From contig NZ_JH921518.1 in NCBI RefSeq assembly GCF_000299035.1, positions 1 through 64,000 of the forward strand: a stretch of 64,000 nt of DNA, written 5' to 3'. The notes beneath the pieces were generated by a model. It was not told the origin of the DNA and made no database searches. It worked only from the letters and a program-made list of their open reading frames with translations. Below, one piece after another: positions 45,610 to 54,888 of this stretch (its first letter is position 1; the number at the start of each line of letters is the position of its first letter). A program made the position numbers and the translations under genes. The DNA comes from Bacillus bingmayongensis. Lineage in GTDB: Bacteria; Bacillota; Bacilli; Bacillales; Bacillaceae_G.

Positions 45610-46154
45610 ATTGATAACTCCATTCTTTTCAAATTGTATTCTGCTACTACGTTACAAGAAGCCAGATTACCATTTTCATAGTTCACTTTAATTAACTTTA
45701 AACTTTCTACAACTGCCGTTTGTATATTGAAACCTTTATATACAAACTCCATTACACGAATAAATTCCTCTCGCTTTAAACGATTAGCAATCGTACAATG
45801 TGGCACCCACTTCTCAGGTACGTAATATGACTGCGGATGATCATGAAAACCTGCAAAATGATTATGAAATGATTGATGCAGTTTTAGCAGTCTTCTTGTT
45901 ATTGTTGGTGCTAAAAAAATTGTTCCATTCGTAGGGAAAGTTCCAATAGAAGAAAATTCTATTGGAAAGCACTCTATATTCTTTGTATACTTTTCTAATT
46001 TCTCTCCATACGTTTTCAAATCCAAAGTATGATAATCAGCTAGTGTAATATGAGGATCTAAGTCTTCGATATGTGCAACATCTGTTAGTTCTACTCCAAT
46101 CCCTTTCACATACTTCGAAAAATCCTCGTCAAATGTAGCAATAACGGCGTACAT
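45606..46154 (-). CDS. 2'-5' RNA ligase superfamily protein
   Basis: 182 residues with two HxT/S-type motifs, DPHITLADY and VPHCTIANR, that make the active site of the 2H phosphoesterase / RNA ligase superfamily. Bacterial members act on 2'-5' linkages or cyclic phosphates, and often physiological substrate is unknown. GAAGGAGTGAAATGAG precedes the ATG. It lies between two acetyltransferase genes, with six bases upstream and a four-base overlap downstream. Confidence 0.85.
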   Translation of the reverse strand: MYAVIATFDEDFSKYVKGIGVELTDVAHIEDLDPHITLADYHTLDLKTYGEKLEKYTKNIECFPIEFSSIGTFPTNGTIFLAPTITRRLLKLHQSFHNHFAGFHDHPQSYYVPEKWVPHCTIANRLKREEFIRVMEFVYKGFNIQTAVVESLKLIKVNYENGNLASCNVVAEYNLKRMELSI

Positions 46155-46160
46155 CTCATT

Positions 46161-46727
46161 TCACTCCTTCACTTCTCTTAACTCTTCCCATTCTTCACGA
46201 ATCATTCCCATTCGAATAGAATCATAATATATCCCATTATAGTACCGACATTTTCGCATTTTACCTTCTAACTTCATCCCAATTTTTTCAGCAACTTTCA
46301 TCATGCGTTCATTTCCAGACCAGGTCGTTAATCCTACCCTACCTATCTCCATATTTTCAAATAACAAATCCCTATATAATTGCAAGGCTTCTGTACCATA
46401 ACCACCATTCCAATATGCTGGGTTATAAATCGTAATTCCTATTTCTAACCAACGTGACTCCTTATATTCCCAATAGAAGCCAACTGTCCCTACTATTTCA
46501 TTATCTGTTTCAATAATAAGTTGCGACAAAGGTTCTTCTTTAAGCTTAGATTGCAAACTTCCCTTATACACAGGATACTCCTGAATCGAAAACGGGAAGT
46601 ATGGTGCATCCCACTTTTTCCACTCAGGGTTTTCTTCCTTATATATTTGTGAATATAAAGAATGTATATCTTTCTCTTCTATTTTTCTTACTATCACTTT
46701 TTTACCTCGTAAATATATATATTCCAT
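46161..46727 (-). CDS. GNAT acetyltransferase, RimJ/RimL type
   Basis: 188 residues. GIEIGITIYNP-like strand LEIGITIYNPAYWNGGYGTE contains the acetyl-CoA loop in the form used by RimJ/RimL and spermidine-type acetyltransferases, and WSGNERMMKVAEKIGMKLEG is the typical C-terminal helix of the group. GGGAGGC precedes the ATG. First gene of the acetyltransferase / RNA-ligase-like operon. Confidence 0.88.
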   Translation of the reverse strand: MEYIYLRGKKVIVRKIEEKDIHSLYSQIYKEENPEWKKWDAPYFPFSIQEYPVYKGSLQSKLKEEPLSQLIIETDNEIVGTVGFYWEYKESRWLEIGITIYNPAYWNGGYGTEALQLYRDLLFENMEIGRVGLTTWSGNERMMKVAEKIGMKLEGKMRKCRYYNGIYYDSIRMGMIREEWEELREVKE

Positions 46728-46860
46728 ACTTGCCTCCCATACTATTAAATCAAATATTAGAATTTAACATACTACTAATAGTATATTTATTTTTTAGAAA
46801 AATCAAACAACAGCACAGGCTTTATTGTATAATATTGTAAAAAGACGCCGGAGGGATTTA

Positions 46861-47763
46861 ATGTTAAATAAAATATCTCAATTCACAATAAAACTTTCAT
46901 CGATTGTTTTATCACTCTTACTATTATTAAATTTACCTTATTTATTTATCACTCAAGGGGGATTCACCTTTCAGCCGATACAATTTTTAAAACAGATCTT
47001 TACTATGTTAAAAGAGGTTTTCTCTCCCGAGTCTCTTATAGTTCTATCATCAGACGCGAAGTTTGGTAATTTCAAAAAAAACCCATTATTCCCAACTGTT
47101 TTAGAACCTTACGCATATTCATTTACTGTTTTATTTGTAGCTTTTTTTCTTGCGCTCTTTTTTTCATCCGGCATGGCATTTTTTTATTTCTTAGCAAAAG
47201 ATTCTATCAAAAAGTGGATAAACCGATTTGTTTTTATATTAGAAGCTGTCCCTGATATGATGATGATGATTTGTTTGCAAATGTTTTTCATATGGTTACT
47301 TCAGAAATTCGGGGAATCTCCTGTCACAATTATTTCTTTTAATGAAAATCGAGCTTATTTACTCCCTATTTTATCTTTAGCGGTCTTACCTACATTACAA
47401 ATGTTTCGGATGATGGTGTTATACATAAAAGAAGAACATAGAAAACAATATGTAGAGGTTGCATATGGAAAGGGCCTTTCATCAAGTTATATACTGTGCA
47501 TTCACTTATTCAAAAATATATCTATTCACTTCTTCCACCATTTAAAAACAATTTTTGTTTTCTTACTTTCTAACTTGTTCATTTTAGAATTTGTTTTTAA
47601 TATGCAAGGCATTATTCAATTTTTATTTAGGAAGGCGTTTATTTCACCTCCTGCTGCATTTATCATACTCATCATGATTATTTTACCGTTTTATACTATT
47701 TTTCAAATCACCTCTTTTATGATGAATAGGTGGCAAAAACAAATGAAAGGAGAAGTTCTATGA
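46861..47763 (+). CDS. ABC permease, dipeptide/oligopeptide type (DppB-like)
   Basis: 301 residues with about six membrane segments. The conserved cytosolic loop between later helices reads YVEVAYGKGLSSSYILCIHLFKN, corresponding to the EAA motif that contacts the ATPase. GGAGGGATTTA precedes the ATG at 46861. It overlaps the next permease gene by four bases (ATGA). No binding protein or ATPase gene is adjacent. Confidence 0.82.
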   Translation: MLNKISQFTIKLSSIVLSLLLLLNLPYLFITQGGFTFQPIQFLKQIFTMLKEVFSPESLIVLSSDAKFGNFKKNPLFPTVLEPYAYSFTVLFVAFFLALFFSSGMAFFYFLAKDSIKKWINRFVFILEAVPDMMMMICLQMFFIWLLQKFGESPVTIISFNENRAYLLPILSLAVLPTLQMFRMMVLYIKEEHRKQYVEVAYGKGLSSSYILCIHLFKNISIHFFHHLKTIFVFLLSNLFILEFVFNMQGIIQFLFRKAFISPPAAFIILIMIILPFYTIFQITSFMMNRWQKQMKGEVL

Positions 47764-48800
47764 AATCTATTTGGAAATCAAAACGCTTTTTAGTCGGATT
47801 CATTTATCTTTTTTTACTAGTTACAGCTAGCTTTATTTATAGTTTGTTCTTTAAAGATAGCATACCAGAAGCACCTCTGTTGCTTTACAATGACAATAAT
47901 GAATTAATTGGAAAGGCACCCTTTTCACCATCTTTAATGCCACCTTTTGGCTCTGATCGTTTTGGAGAATCTATTTTCTTACAAATTGTAGAAGGAGCAA
48001 AATTCACCATTTTATTTGCCGTGGCAATTAGCTTTCTCCGAATTTTATGCGGAACATGTATAGGGATCCTTTTAAGTTTATATGCTCCAAAATTCAAGAG
48101 ATTTTTCCAGGCATGCTCAGAAGTTTTTTATTATATCCCAACTCTATTTATCGCATTCATACTCATCACGCCAGTTAATATTGTAATCACATCAAATGCT
48201 GACAGATTAAATCCAAATATTTCATTTGCACTTTATCAAGCACTCATACTTATTTTTGTCGCTCTGCCTACAATTTCTTTATACATCTCCTCAGAAGTTG
48301 ATGAATTTATGAAGCGAGATTACATATTAAGTTCACAATTAATGGGGGCAAGCCGTTTTCATATTATAAAAAAACACTTACGAGTCTTATTGCTTGACCG
48401 CGTATTTGTGTTATTTATGGAACATATTGTCCAAAAACTCATACTCATTATCCATTTAGCGTTACTTGACATTGTGATCGGTGGGATACAAATGCGGGAA
48501 ATGAATCAAGGTGAATACAAAGCCGTTTCACTTTCTAATGATTGGGCAGGCCTTATTGGACTAAATCGTTATGAAATGAATCTTTCATTGTGGATTATTT
48601 TTTATACTCTCGTTGCATTCTTTATTACTATTCTTTTTATTAAGCTCATGACAATTGGGATTCAAGATGCAATCAAGGCAAGAAATTCGCAAACTGTAGC
48701 AGTTCAATCTGTTCAAGATCAAAAAACATTTGTTAAAAATAAAGATTCTTTTTCATTTGCTTCTCTGGAAAAGAAAAATCATTCTTCGCTGCATTTATAA
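47760..48800 (+). CDS. ABC permease, dipeptide/oligopeptide type (DppC-like)
   Basis: 346 residues. One N-terminal membrane helix, then an extracytoplasmic GSDRFGES-type motif (PPFGSDRFGESIFLQ) characteristic of OppC/DppC proteins, then further helices and an EAA-like loop (YILSSQLMGASRFHIIKKHL). AAAGGAGAAG precedes the ATG. Partner of the upstream permease. Confidence 0.84.
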   Translation: MKSIWKSKRFLVGFIYLFLLVTASFIYSLFFKDSIPEAPLLLYNDNNELIGKAPFSPSLMPPFGSDRFGESIFLQIVEGAKFTILFAVAISFLRILCGTCIGILLSLYAPKFKRFFQACSEVFYYIPTLFIAFILITPVNIVITSNADRLNPNISFALYQALILIFVALPTISLYISSEVDEFMKRDYILSSQLMGASRFHIIKKHLRVLLLDRVFVLFMEHIVQKLILIIHLALLDIVIGGIQMREMNQGEYKAVSLSNDWAGLIGLNRYEMNLSLWIIFYTLVAFFITILFIKLMTIGIQDAIKARNSQTVAVQSVQDQKTFVKNKDSFSFASLEKKNHSSLHL

Positions 48801-48866
48801 AAAATTAAATTTCTTATAATGATCTTCAAAACTTTAATTCTTTATATGCTTTGGGAGACAATAATT

Positions 48867-49228
48867 GTGGAACGAGTTCAAGAATTATATCAACAATTTC
48901 AAGAAGAAATGGGCTGGAATCATAATGATAGACGCAATGAATTTCAGCACAGTAAAAAATCCCTCTTATATATCCATATGTTACTGACAACAGAGGTCAC
49001 TGAAGTCGCCGAGGAATTTCGGACACTCTTTTACAAGACAGCGCAATTAAAAAGGAAGGTGTTCCTGAACATGAAGCATATGCTCAGGCGAAAGAAGAAA
49101 TCCGTGAAAATCTCGGTAAAGAGCTTGTGGATTCTCTAGCTTATTTATGTAAATTAGATAATTGTTTTGAGTTTAACTTAGAAGATGAAATACGAATTCA
49201 CTCTCAAAGTCTACAAAATAAAAAATAG
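48867..49228 (+). pseudogene. Frameshifted MazG-like nucleotide pyrophosphohydrolase
   Basis: From GTG at 48867 (GGGAG upstream) the frame gives VERVQELYQQFQEEMGW and TTEVTEVAEEFRTLF; the acidic EVTEVAEE is the MazG metal site. Near 49033-49045 the frame slips: the next frame gives DSAIKKEGVPEHEAYAQAK, then ENLGKELVDSLAYLC (second metal motif) to a stop at 49226. One missing base, such as an A in a short A run (AAA read as AA), restores a single 120-residue MazG domain. Confidence 0.78.
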
Positions 49229-49253
49229 GAGGATATTTCCCCTCCTATTTTTT
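49223..49253. terminator. Bidirectional terminator
   Basis: AAATAGGAGG pairs with CCTCCTATTT, flanked by A and T runs, between the convergent MazG and phosphatase genes. Confidence 0.8.
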
Positions 49254-50379
49254 ATCTATATGCTTTTAATTCCTTCTCTTTCACTTTAAGAAGAAGCCCC
49301 TTCTCTATCCAGCCTTCCACACCGTCTTTTTTTATTAAATCATATCCTGTACAGCTATCATCAATAAGTGAAACAATGTCACCTTCCCTTACACTTATTT
49401 GCGCACAAGAAATATCGGTTTTAACAGTATAATCGTCTGTTTCATTTTGTTTTATATATTCATTTTTAACGTATAGTTGTTTATTTGTTTCTATTTGTTT
49501 GCATATTGTAAAATCGTCATTTTCTTCAACTGGTACAATATAATAATACGGATATGTGACTCCGCCTTGCATCATTGGTTCTGCATCAAAATCTGCTAAT
49601 ATTTCATATTGTGGAAAATGATCTACATATGTATATGAAAACACATCTTTAGAAATTAATCTATGAATGATAAATGCATTTAATTGTCCCGCTTCTTTAA
49701 TAGTATTCCCTCCATCAATCGCAATTATTTTCTTGTTTTCATCGATAACTGGATTATTAGATGGTACCTCTTCAGAATAATTGACAACAGGCCAATGCCC
49801 AACTATTGCATACTTATTTGCGCGATGTGATTTAGTAAAAAACTCTGGCATTGCAAGCGCATTTTTCCGTTCGGTCTTCTTCCAATCTTCTATATCTTCA
49901 AGTCCTGCGTGTACAAAAATATAGTCATCTGTTTCAATAACAGTCGGCAACTCTGTAAGCCACTTTATTTCTATTGAAAAGGGACTCGTTAATATATCTT
50001 TTACCTCACGAATATCCGTCTCTTCGTTAATATAAAAGCCCAATTGATTAAGCCATTCATTAAATATAGAATTCTTTCTCGTATATAAATAGTTTATTAA
50101 CCCTGGATTTTCATTTAAGAGAGCATCAACTAAGGCTTCACAATTCCCTTCAATAACATGTACGTTTGGATTATGAGCTTCAAGTTCCCTAACATAGTTT
50201 ACAACACCTATACTATTGCTTCCTTTTTCACAAAGATCACCATTAATGATTAAATAATCCTCTAGACTAAAATTAACTTTGCTTAATAATTTTTTTAAAA
50301 GCTCTAATTCTCCATGAATATCAGAAATAACAATAACTCTTCCCTCATTTGGAATTGATAATTTTCTTATTTTATCCAA
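49252..50379 (-). CDS. Calcineurin-like metallophosphatase with SH3-type C-terminal domain
   Basis: 375 residues from a TTG start with AAAAGGAGCG upstream. Metallophosphatase motifs in order: VISDIHGE, INGDLCEKG, VIEGNCEAL (where most have GNHE/D), FVHAGLED and VGHWPVV, as in PrpE/ApaH-type Ser/Thr phosphatases and bis-nucleosyl tetraphosphatases. Residues about 318-370 (ISVREGDIVSLIDD, GWIEKGLLLK) form an SH3-like domain. No export signal is seen, so it is probably cytosolic, where the SH3-like part may bind a partner. Confidence 0.85.
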   Translation of the reverse strand: MDKIRKLSIPNEGRVIVISDIHGELELLKKLLSKVNFSLEDYLIINGDLCEKGSNSIGVVNYVRELEAHNPNVHVIEGNCEALVDALLNENPGLINYLYTRKNSIFNEWLNQLGFYINEETDIREVKDILTSPFSIEIKWLTELPTVIETDDYIFVHAGLEDIEDWKKTERKNALAMPEFFTKSHRANKYAIVGHWPVVNYSEEVPSNNPVIDENKKIIAIDGGNTIKEAGQLNAFIIHRLISKDVFSYTYVDHFPQYEILADFDAEPMMQGGVTYPYYYIVPVEENDDFTICKQIETNKQLYVKNEYIKQNETDDYTVKTDISCAQISVREGDIVSLIDDSCTGYDLIKKDGVEGWIEKGLLLKVKEKELKAYR

Positions 50380-50503
50380 TATAGACGCTCCTTTTTTTCA
50401 TTTACAACTTTCTACATATTTAAATATTCCTTTATCATTTCATAAAAACGATTCGACAAAATATCTTATTATACCTTTTCTAACCTATTTTTGTTATAAC
50501 AAA

Positions 50504-50549
50504 AAAATAGTAGATTCTATATCTTATTACATTTAGAATCTACTATTTT
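50504..50549. terminator. Bidirectional terminator
   Basis: A perfect 16-bp stem, AAAATAGTAGATTCTA (50504-50519) with its complement (50534-50549). It ends the GNAT transcript on the minus strand. Confidence 0.85.
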
Positions 50550-50557
50550 CTTCTCTA

Positions 50558-50980
50558 TTATAATTCTTTATGAAAAGAATAGCTTACCTTATCATAGCCT
50601 TCTCTTTCATAAAAACGGTGAGCGTCTATACGCGGAAAAGCTGATGTCAGGGCAATACAAGTACACCCCTGTTCTTTTCCCCACCTTTCTATATATGATA
50701 GCAATACCTCACCATACCCTTTCGACCGATGTGCCTCTGCTGTTACAAGATCATATACAAAAACATGCTTCTTATTATAAAAATTCGTACATGCCGCTAC
50801 CCCAGCAAGGCTAACTGCTTCTCCTTCTTTATTAAATAAAGAAAACAATTGATAATTCTCTTCCTTCATTTGACGAAATAAAACTCGGGCTTCCTCTTTT
50901 GTAAGTGCAGTTCGTAATTGTTGTAAAACCGGTAATACCTCATATAATTGCTCTTCTGTTTTAATTTCCTTAACATTCAT
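50558..50980 (-). CDS. GNAT family N-acetyltransferase
   Basis: About 140 residues. YDLVTAEAHRSKGYGEVLL holds the acetyl-CoA loop, and HRFYEREGYDKVSYSF is the typical end. AGGGGAGATTTG precedes two adjacent Met codons (50983 and 50980). It is divergent from the MocR regulator gene with a 127-base gap, an arrangement common for MocR targets, so the regulator may control it. Confidence 0.88.
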   Translation of the reverse strand: MNVKEIKTEEQLYEVLPVLQQLRTALTKEEARVLFRQMKEENYQLFSLFNKEGEAVSLAGVAACTNFYNKKHVFVYDLVTAEAHRSKGYGEVLLSYIERWGKEQGCTCIALTSAFPRIDAHRFYEREGYDKVSYSFHKEL

Positions 50981-51110
50981 CACAAATCTCCCCTGACTAT
51001 TTATAAAATTTTCTAAATGTTATATCATTAGTATAAATAAAGACTGCTCTTTTCTTAAGTGGCAGTTCATTTCTTTTTTATAAGGCCAGTTTTAAAGGAG
51101 AGCGCATCCA

Positions 51111-52532
51111 ATGGATTTAATCATTCCACTACAATTAGAAAGTCAAACACCTATCTATATACAAATTTATAATTACATGAAACAAGAAATCTTAAAGGGA
51201 ACGCTCCCTGCCGGAACACGTCTTCCTTCTCACCGAAATTTGGCATTACAACTTGGTGTTAGTCGAATTACAGTCGAGTCAGCTTATCAGCAGTTGTCTG
51301 CAGAAGGCTATGTGGAGAGTAAACCAAAGCGCGGTATATTTGTTATCGAAGTAGATATGGATGTTATTTCAAATAATCTACAAGCTCCATCTTATCACGC
51401 TGAAAAAACAAGAAAAAACGCGCTCTATTTTGATTGTAGCCAAGGAAATGTCGATCAAACAGCTTTTCCACTCTCAAATTGGAAAAGAGCACTGCAAGAA
51501 TGTTTACTCCAATATGAAAACGACTTATTTACAAAAGAAGACCCACAAGGAGAACAAATACTTCGCACTTACATTGCAAAGTATTTGTACCATGCTCGCG
51601 GAGTTCACTGCACTCCTGATCAAATTATTATCGGCGCTGGTACACAGCCCCTTCTTTGGTTACTGATTCAATTACTTGGAAAGCAAAAGTCATATGCAAT
51701 TGAAAACCCTGGATTCCATCGCGTAAAAGCCATTATTCAAAGCTGTGGTCTTCCTATTCATCCTGTCTCATTGGATAAGAAAGGAATGAACATTTCATCT
51801 CTCAATAATTGCAATGCGAACGTTGCTTATGTTACCCCTTCTCATCAATTTCCATATGGCATGATTATGCCTTTATCAAGGCGACTTGAGTTATTAAAAT
51901 GGGCCAATGATTGCTCTGGCCATATTATCGAAGACGATTACGACGGAGAGTTTCGCTACGTTGGAAAACCAATCCCCTCCTTGCAAGGGCTTGATACAAA
52001 TGAACGTGTGATTTACATGGGAACTTTTTCAAAATCATTTTTACCTTCCTTAAGAATGGGCTATATCGTTCTCCCTAATCATCTTTTGGAAGTCTATAAA
52101 CACTTCGGGGGCATTTTTAAACAAACTGTTTCTAAAATACAACAGCTTGCTCTTGCTAACTTCATTCAAAAAGGAGATTGGGAACGACACTTAAACCGCG
52201 TTCGTACATTATATAAGAAAAAACATCATCAACTAATCAAATCACTTGTAAGCCAAATGGGCACTGATGTTGATATACTTGGAGATCAATCTGGACTTCA
52301 TATCGTACTCCATGTTCATAACGGCATGAATGAACATGAACTCATTCAATCAGCTGCTGAAAAACATGTAAAAGTTTATCCTCTATCCATATACGATTCA
52401 GTAAATAATTTACAAAAAGAATCTTACGTATTACTAGGTTTCGGTGGGATACCAATCGATGCAATTGAAAACGTTGTAGCGTTATTAAAAAAAGCTTGGT
52501 TTGCTAAAAAAAGCTGCTCCTCGCAAAAGTAA
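51111..52532 (+). CDS. MocR/PdxR family regulator (GntR-aminotransferase fusion)
   Basis: 473 residues. Residues 1-75 are a GntR winged helix (TRLPSHRNLALQLGVSRITV, then YQQLSAEGYVESKPKRG), and residues about 110-465 are a fold-type I aminotransferase with the PLP lysine in GTFSKSFLPSLRMGY and an EDDYDGEFRY aspartate motif. Such proteins sense amino acids or vitamin B6 and control neighbouring genes; the divergent GNAT gene is the candidate target. AAAGGAGAGCGCATCC precedes the ATG. Confidence 0.92.
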   Translation: MDLIIPLQLESQTPIYIQIYNYMKQEILKGTLPAGTRLPSHRNLALQLGVSRITVESAYQQLSAEGYVESKPKRGIFVIEVDMDVISNNLQAPSYHAEKTRKNALYFDCSQGNVDQTAFPLSNWKRALQECLLQYENDLFTKEDPQGEQILRTYIAKYLYHARGVHCTPDQIIIGAGTQPLLWLLIQLLGKQKSYAIENPGFHRVKAIIQSCGLPIHPVSLDKKGMNISSLNNCNANVAYVTPSHQFPYGMIMPLSRRLELLKWANDCSGHIIEDDYDGEFRYVGKPIPSLQGLDTNERVIYMGTFSKSFLPSLRMGYIVLPNHLLEVYKHFGGIFKQTVSKIQQLALANFIQKGDWERHLNRVRTLYKKKHHQLIKSLVSQMGTDVDILGDQSGLHIVLHVHNGMNEHELIQSAAEKHVKVYPLSIYDSVNNLQKESYVLLGFGGIPIDAIENVVALLKKAWFAKKSCSSQK

Positions 52533-52553
52533 TTGCAAGAAGCAGCTTTTTTA
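52506..52553. terminator. Bidirectional terminator
   Basis: AAAAAAGCTGCT pairs with AGCAGCTTTTTT, with an inner GCAA/TTGC stem, overlapping the MocR stop and facing the YitT gene end. Confidence 0.75.
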
Positions 52554-52556
52554 TGT

Positions 52557-53418
52557 CTAATCATTTGATGTTTGCCCTGAACGTGATGACATCCCTGGAC
52601 GTTTCACACCAGTTGTTTCTGTTGAATAAGAAGCTTCAATGATGGCACTTGAATCTACAGAGAGAACGAGATCTTTCATCTTTGGATAAATAAAACGGTT
52701 TGTAATACAATAGATAATTCTCTGATGTTCTCCTAAAAAACCACCTTCTCCATGTAGATACGTAACAGAAAGTTGTAACTCTTTCATAAGAAGTTCACCA
52801 ATTTCTTTATTTTTACTCGAAATAATCATGACACTCTTGCCTTGATTAATGCCATCTAATATGAAATCAATCATCTTCGTAACAATATAGAAAATTGCAA
52901 GTGAGAACATTGCTTGCTCGATTGAAAATAAAATAGCCACAAATACAAAAATAACAGCATTTACAGCCAGTAAAAATGTACTAATTGGCACTTTAAAATG
53001 TTTGTTCATCCAGACTGCTAACATTTCTGACCCGTCAATTGCACCGCCCATTTTCACAACAATTCCAACACCAATTCCAAATAACACCCTGCCATACAAG
53101 ACAATTAGTAATTCAGATGTTGTTATAGCTGGAAATGGCTTTAAGTAGATTAAACCAAGAGTTGTTACAATATTTGCATAGGACGTACGAATAAAGAACT
53201 TTTTCCCCATTACTTTTGCAGTAAATAATAAAATAGGAATGTTAAGTCCTAAAAACACACCGTACAGCGGCAATCCAGCAACTTTATTTGCCATAATAGA
53301 AAAATGGCTGTTACCCCACCATCTACTAATCCGTTTGGCGCTAAAATAAGCTCCATTGAACCCGCTACAATAATCGATCCAATTGTTAATAACACATATT
53401 CAAATATTTTTCATTCAT
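52557..53418 (-). pseudogene. YitT-family membrane protein with two frameshifts
   Basis: The C-terminal 245 residues (from MANKVAGLPLYGVFLGLNIP) have four membrane helices and a DUF2179 end domain, as in YitT proteins. The missing first 45 residues are present in other frames: ATG at 53418 gives MNEK, then a frame change at an A5 run to IFEYVLLTIGSIIVAGSMEL and LVDGGVTAIF, then another change at a T5 run into MANKVAG. One added base at each homopolymer restores a normal YitT of about 285 residues. GGGGGTA precedes the ATG. Confidence 0.8.
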
Positions 53419-53551
53419 TACCCCCAAAACAGATATATTTTCTTAGTATTACCATACTGAAATTTTTCTAGAAATACAAAGAAATTACTTTATATACACA
53501 AAATCTTCACTTTTTTGGTAATTTTTATAAATTCCATCTGCGTTTCAAGCC

Positions 53552-53583
53552 AAAATACACACTTTTGCAGAAGTGTGTATTTT
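53552..53583. terminator. Terminator after the second glycosyltransferase gene
   Basis: AAAATACACACTT pairs exactly with AAGTGTGTATTTT. Confidence 0.8.
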
Positions 53584-53595
53584 AGAATTTCCTAT

Positions 53596-54810
53596 TTATT
53601 TTTGAAGGGAACTAGATATAGTCTCTTTTTTTAATTTAAATATTTCATCTACTGCCTTTTTATAACCTCCCGCTTTCCGTAGACTTAACCCTACTGTTCT
53701 ACTTCCCTCTTTATAAACTTGATTATTAAGGAGATGGTTTACCGTTTCTCGCAATGCATCCGATGTGACATTTTTATAATCTAAAACAATACCAGCATTT
53801 AATTCTTCGACTCGTCTTGCCACAAAAGGTTGATCATTTGTAATTGGTAACACAATAAGTGGTGTATCATAATAAAGTCCTTCGCTCACGCTGTTCATAC
53901 CGCCGTGGGTAATAAATACATTCGTATATTTTAAGACTTCTAGTTGTGGAACGTAAGGACGAACAATAAAATTAGATGGAATATTTGTGAGTTTCGTTAC
54001 ATCCGTTTCCTTACCAACAGACATTACAACAACTCCATCAAATTCTTCTAAAGCATGAAAACATGTGTTATATAGTTCTAGTTGTTGATTCAGCTCTGTT
54101 CCCATTGAAAGGTAAATTACCTCTTTTCCTACTAGCTTATCAAATGGAAAATCGATTCTCTCCTCACGTGCATTGATAGAAGGACCTACAAACTTAACAT
54201 TACTTTGAAATTGCTCTGCTTGTGGTTGAAAATATTCAGAAGTAAAAACTAATGTCATATCACTTTCATAATAAAAAAGCTGTTCAAGAGAACCAATTTG
54301 TAGTTCATAACGATTACTTATTCTATCTAAAATCTCTTGACATTCCTTATATAAAGGTGAATTCGTATCCACTTTACTTTTTTGCACAGATAATTTCTCA
54401 AAAACCTCCTTATTCATTGCAAATGTTGTGCAAGAAGCAATCGATGGTAATTGTAAGATTTCAGCTAAAAATCTTCCTAACAAAAAATGTTGATCATAAA
54501 TGATATAATCAAACTTTTCACAGTTAATTTCTTTTAAAAGAAAAGGAAGTGCATTTTCAGTTGCATTTAAGAATCTATATATCATTTGTACCGGATTAAA
54601 CATATCCTTCATTCTGTCATTTAAACGAATTTCTTTCAAATGGTCCTTAAAATTTCGAAATGCAACACCGGTATTTTGCAACCTAGAACGATATTCTTCC
54701 TCACAATAGTAAATAACTTCTTCCCCTCTATTAACAAGTTCTTTCACAAGGCCTATTGTAGGATTGATATGACCTTCTGCTGGAAAATTAATTACAAGTA
54801 CTTTTGACAT
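53596..54810 (-). CDS. MGT-family (macrolide/UGT-type) glycosyltransferase B
   Basis: About 404 residues of GT1 family. The N-terminus MSKVLVINFPAEGHINPTIG contains the acceptor-domain signature, and the donor site reads THGGMNSVSEGLYYDTPLIV followed by NDQPFVARRVEELNAGI. Bacillus MGT/YjiC-type enzymes use UDP-glucose to modify flavonoids, macrolides and other hydrophobic compounds. ATGGAGTGAT precedes the ATG at 54810. It lies 78 bases after the paralogue upstream, so they are likely an operon. Confidence 0.9.
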   Translation of the reverse strand: MSKVLVINFPAEGHINPTIGLVKELVNRGEEVIYYCEEEYRSRLQNTGVAFRNFKDHLKEIRLNDRMKDMFNPVQMIYRFLNATENALPFLLKEINCEKFDYIIYDQHFLLGRFLAEILQLPSIASCTTFAMNKEVFEKLSVQKSKVDTNSPLYKECQEILDRISNRYELQIGSLEQLFYYESDMTLVFTSEYFQPQAEQFQSNVKFVGPSINAREERIDFPFDKLVGKEVIYLSMGTELNQQLELYNTCFHALEEFDGVVVMSVGKETDVTKLTNIPSNFIVRPYVPQLEVLKYTNVFITHGGMNSVSEGLYYDTPLIVLPITNDQPFVARRVEELNAGIVLDYKNVTSDALRETVNHLLNNQVYKEGSRTVGLSLRKAGGYKKAVDEIFKLKKETISSSLQK

Positions 54811-54888
54811 AAAAATCACTCCATTTTCTATACATTTTCATTAGAGTAGATTTCTAGTTGTCACTTATTATTTTCTAATTGAATGTAA

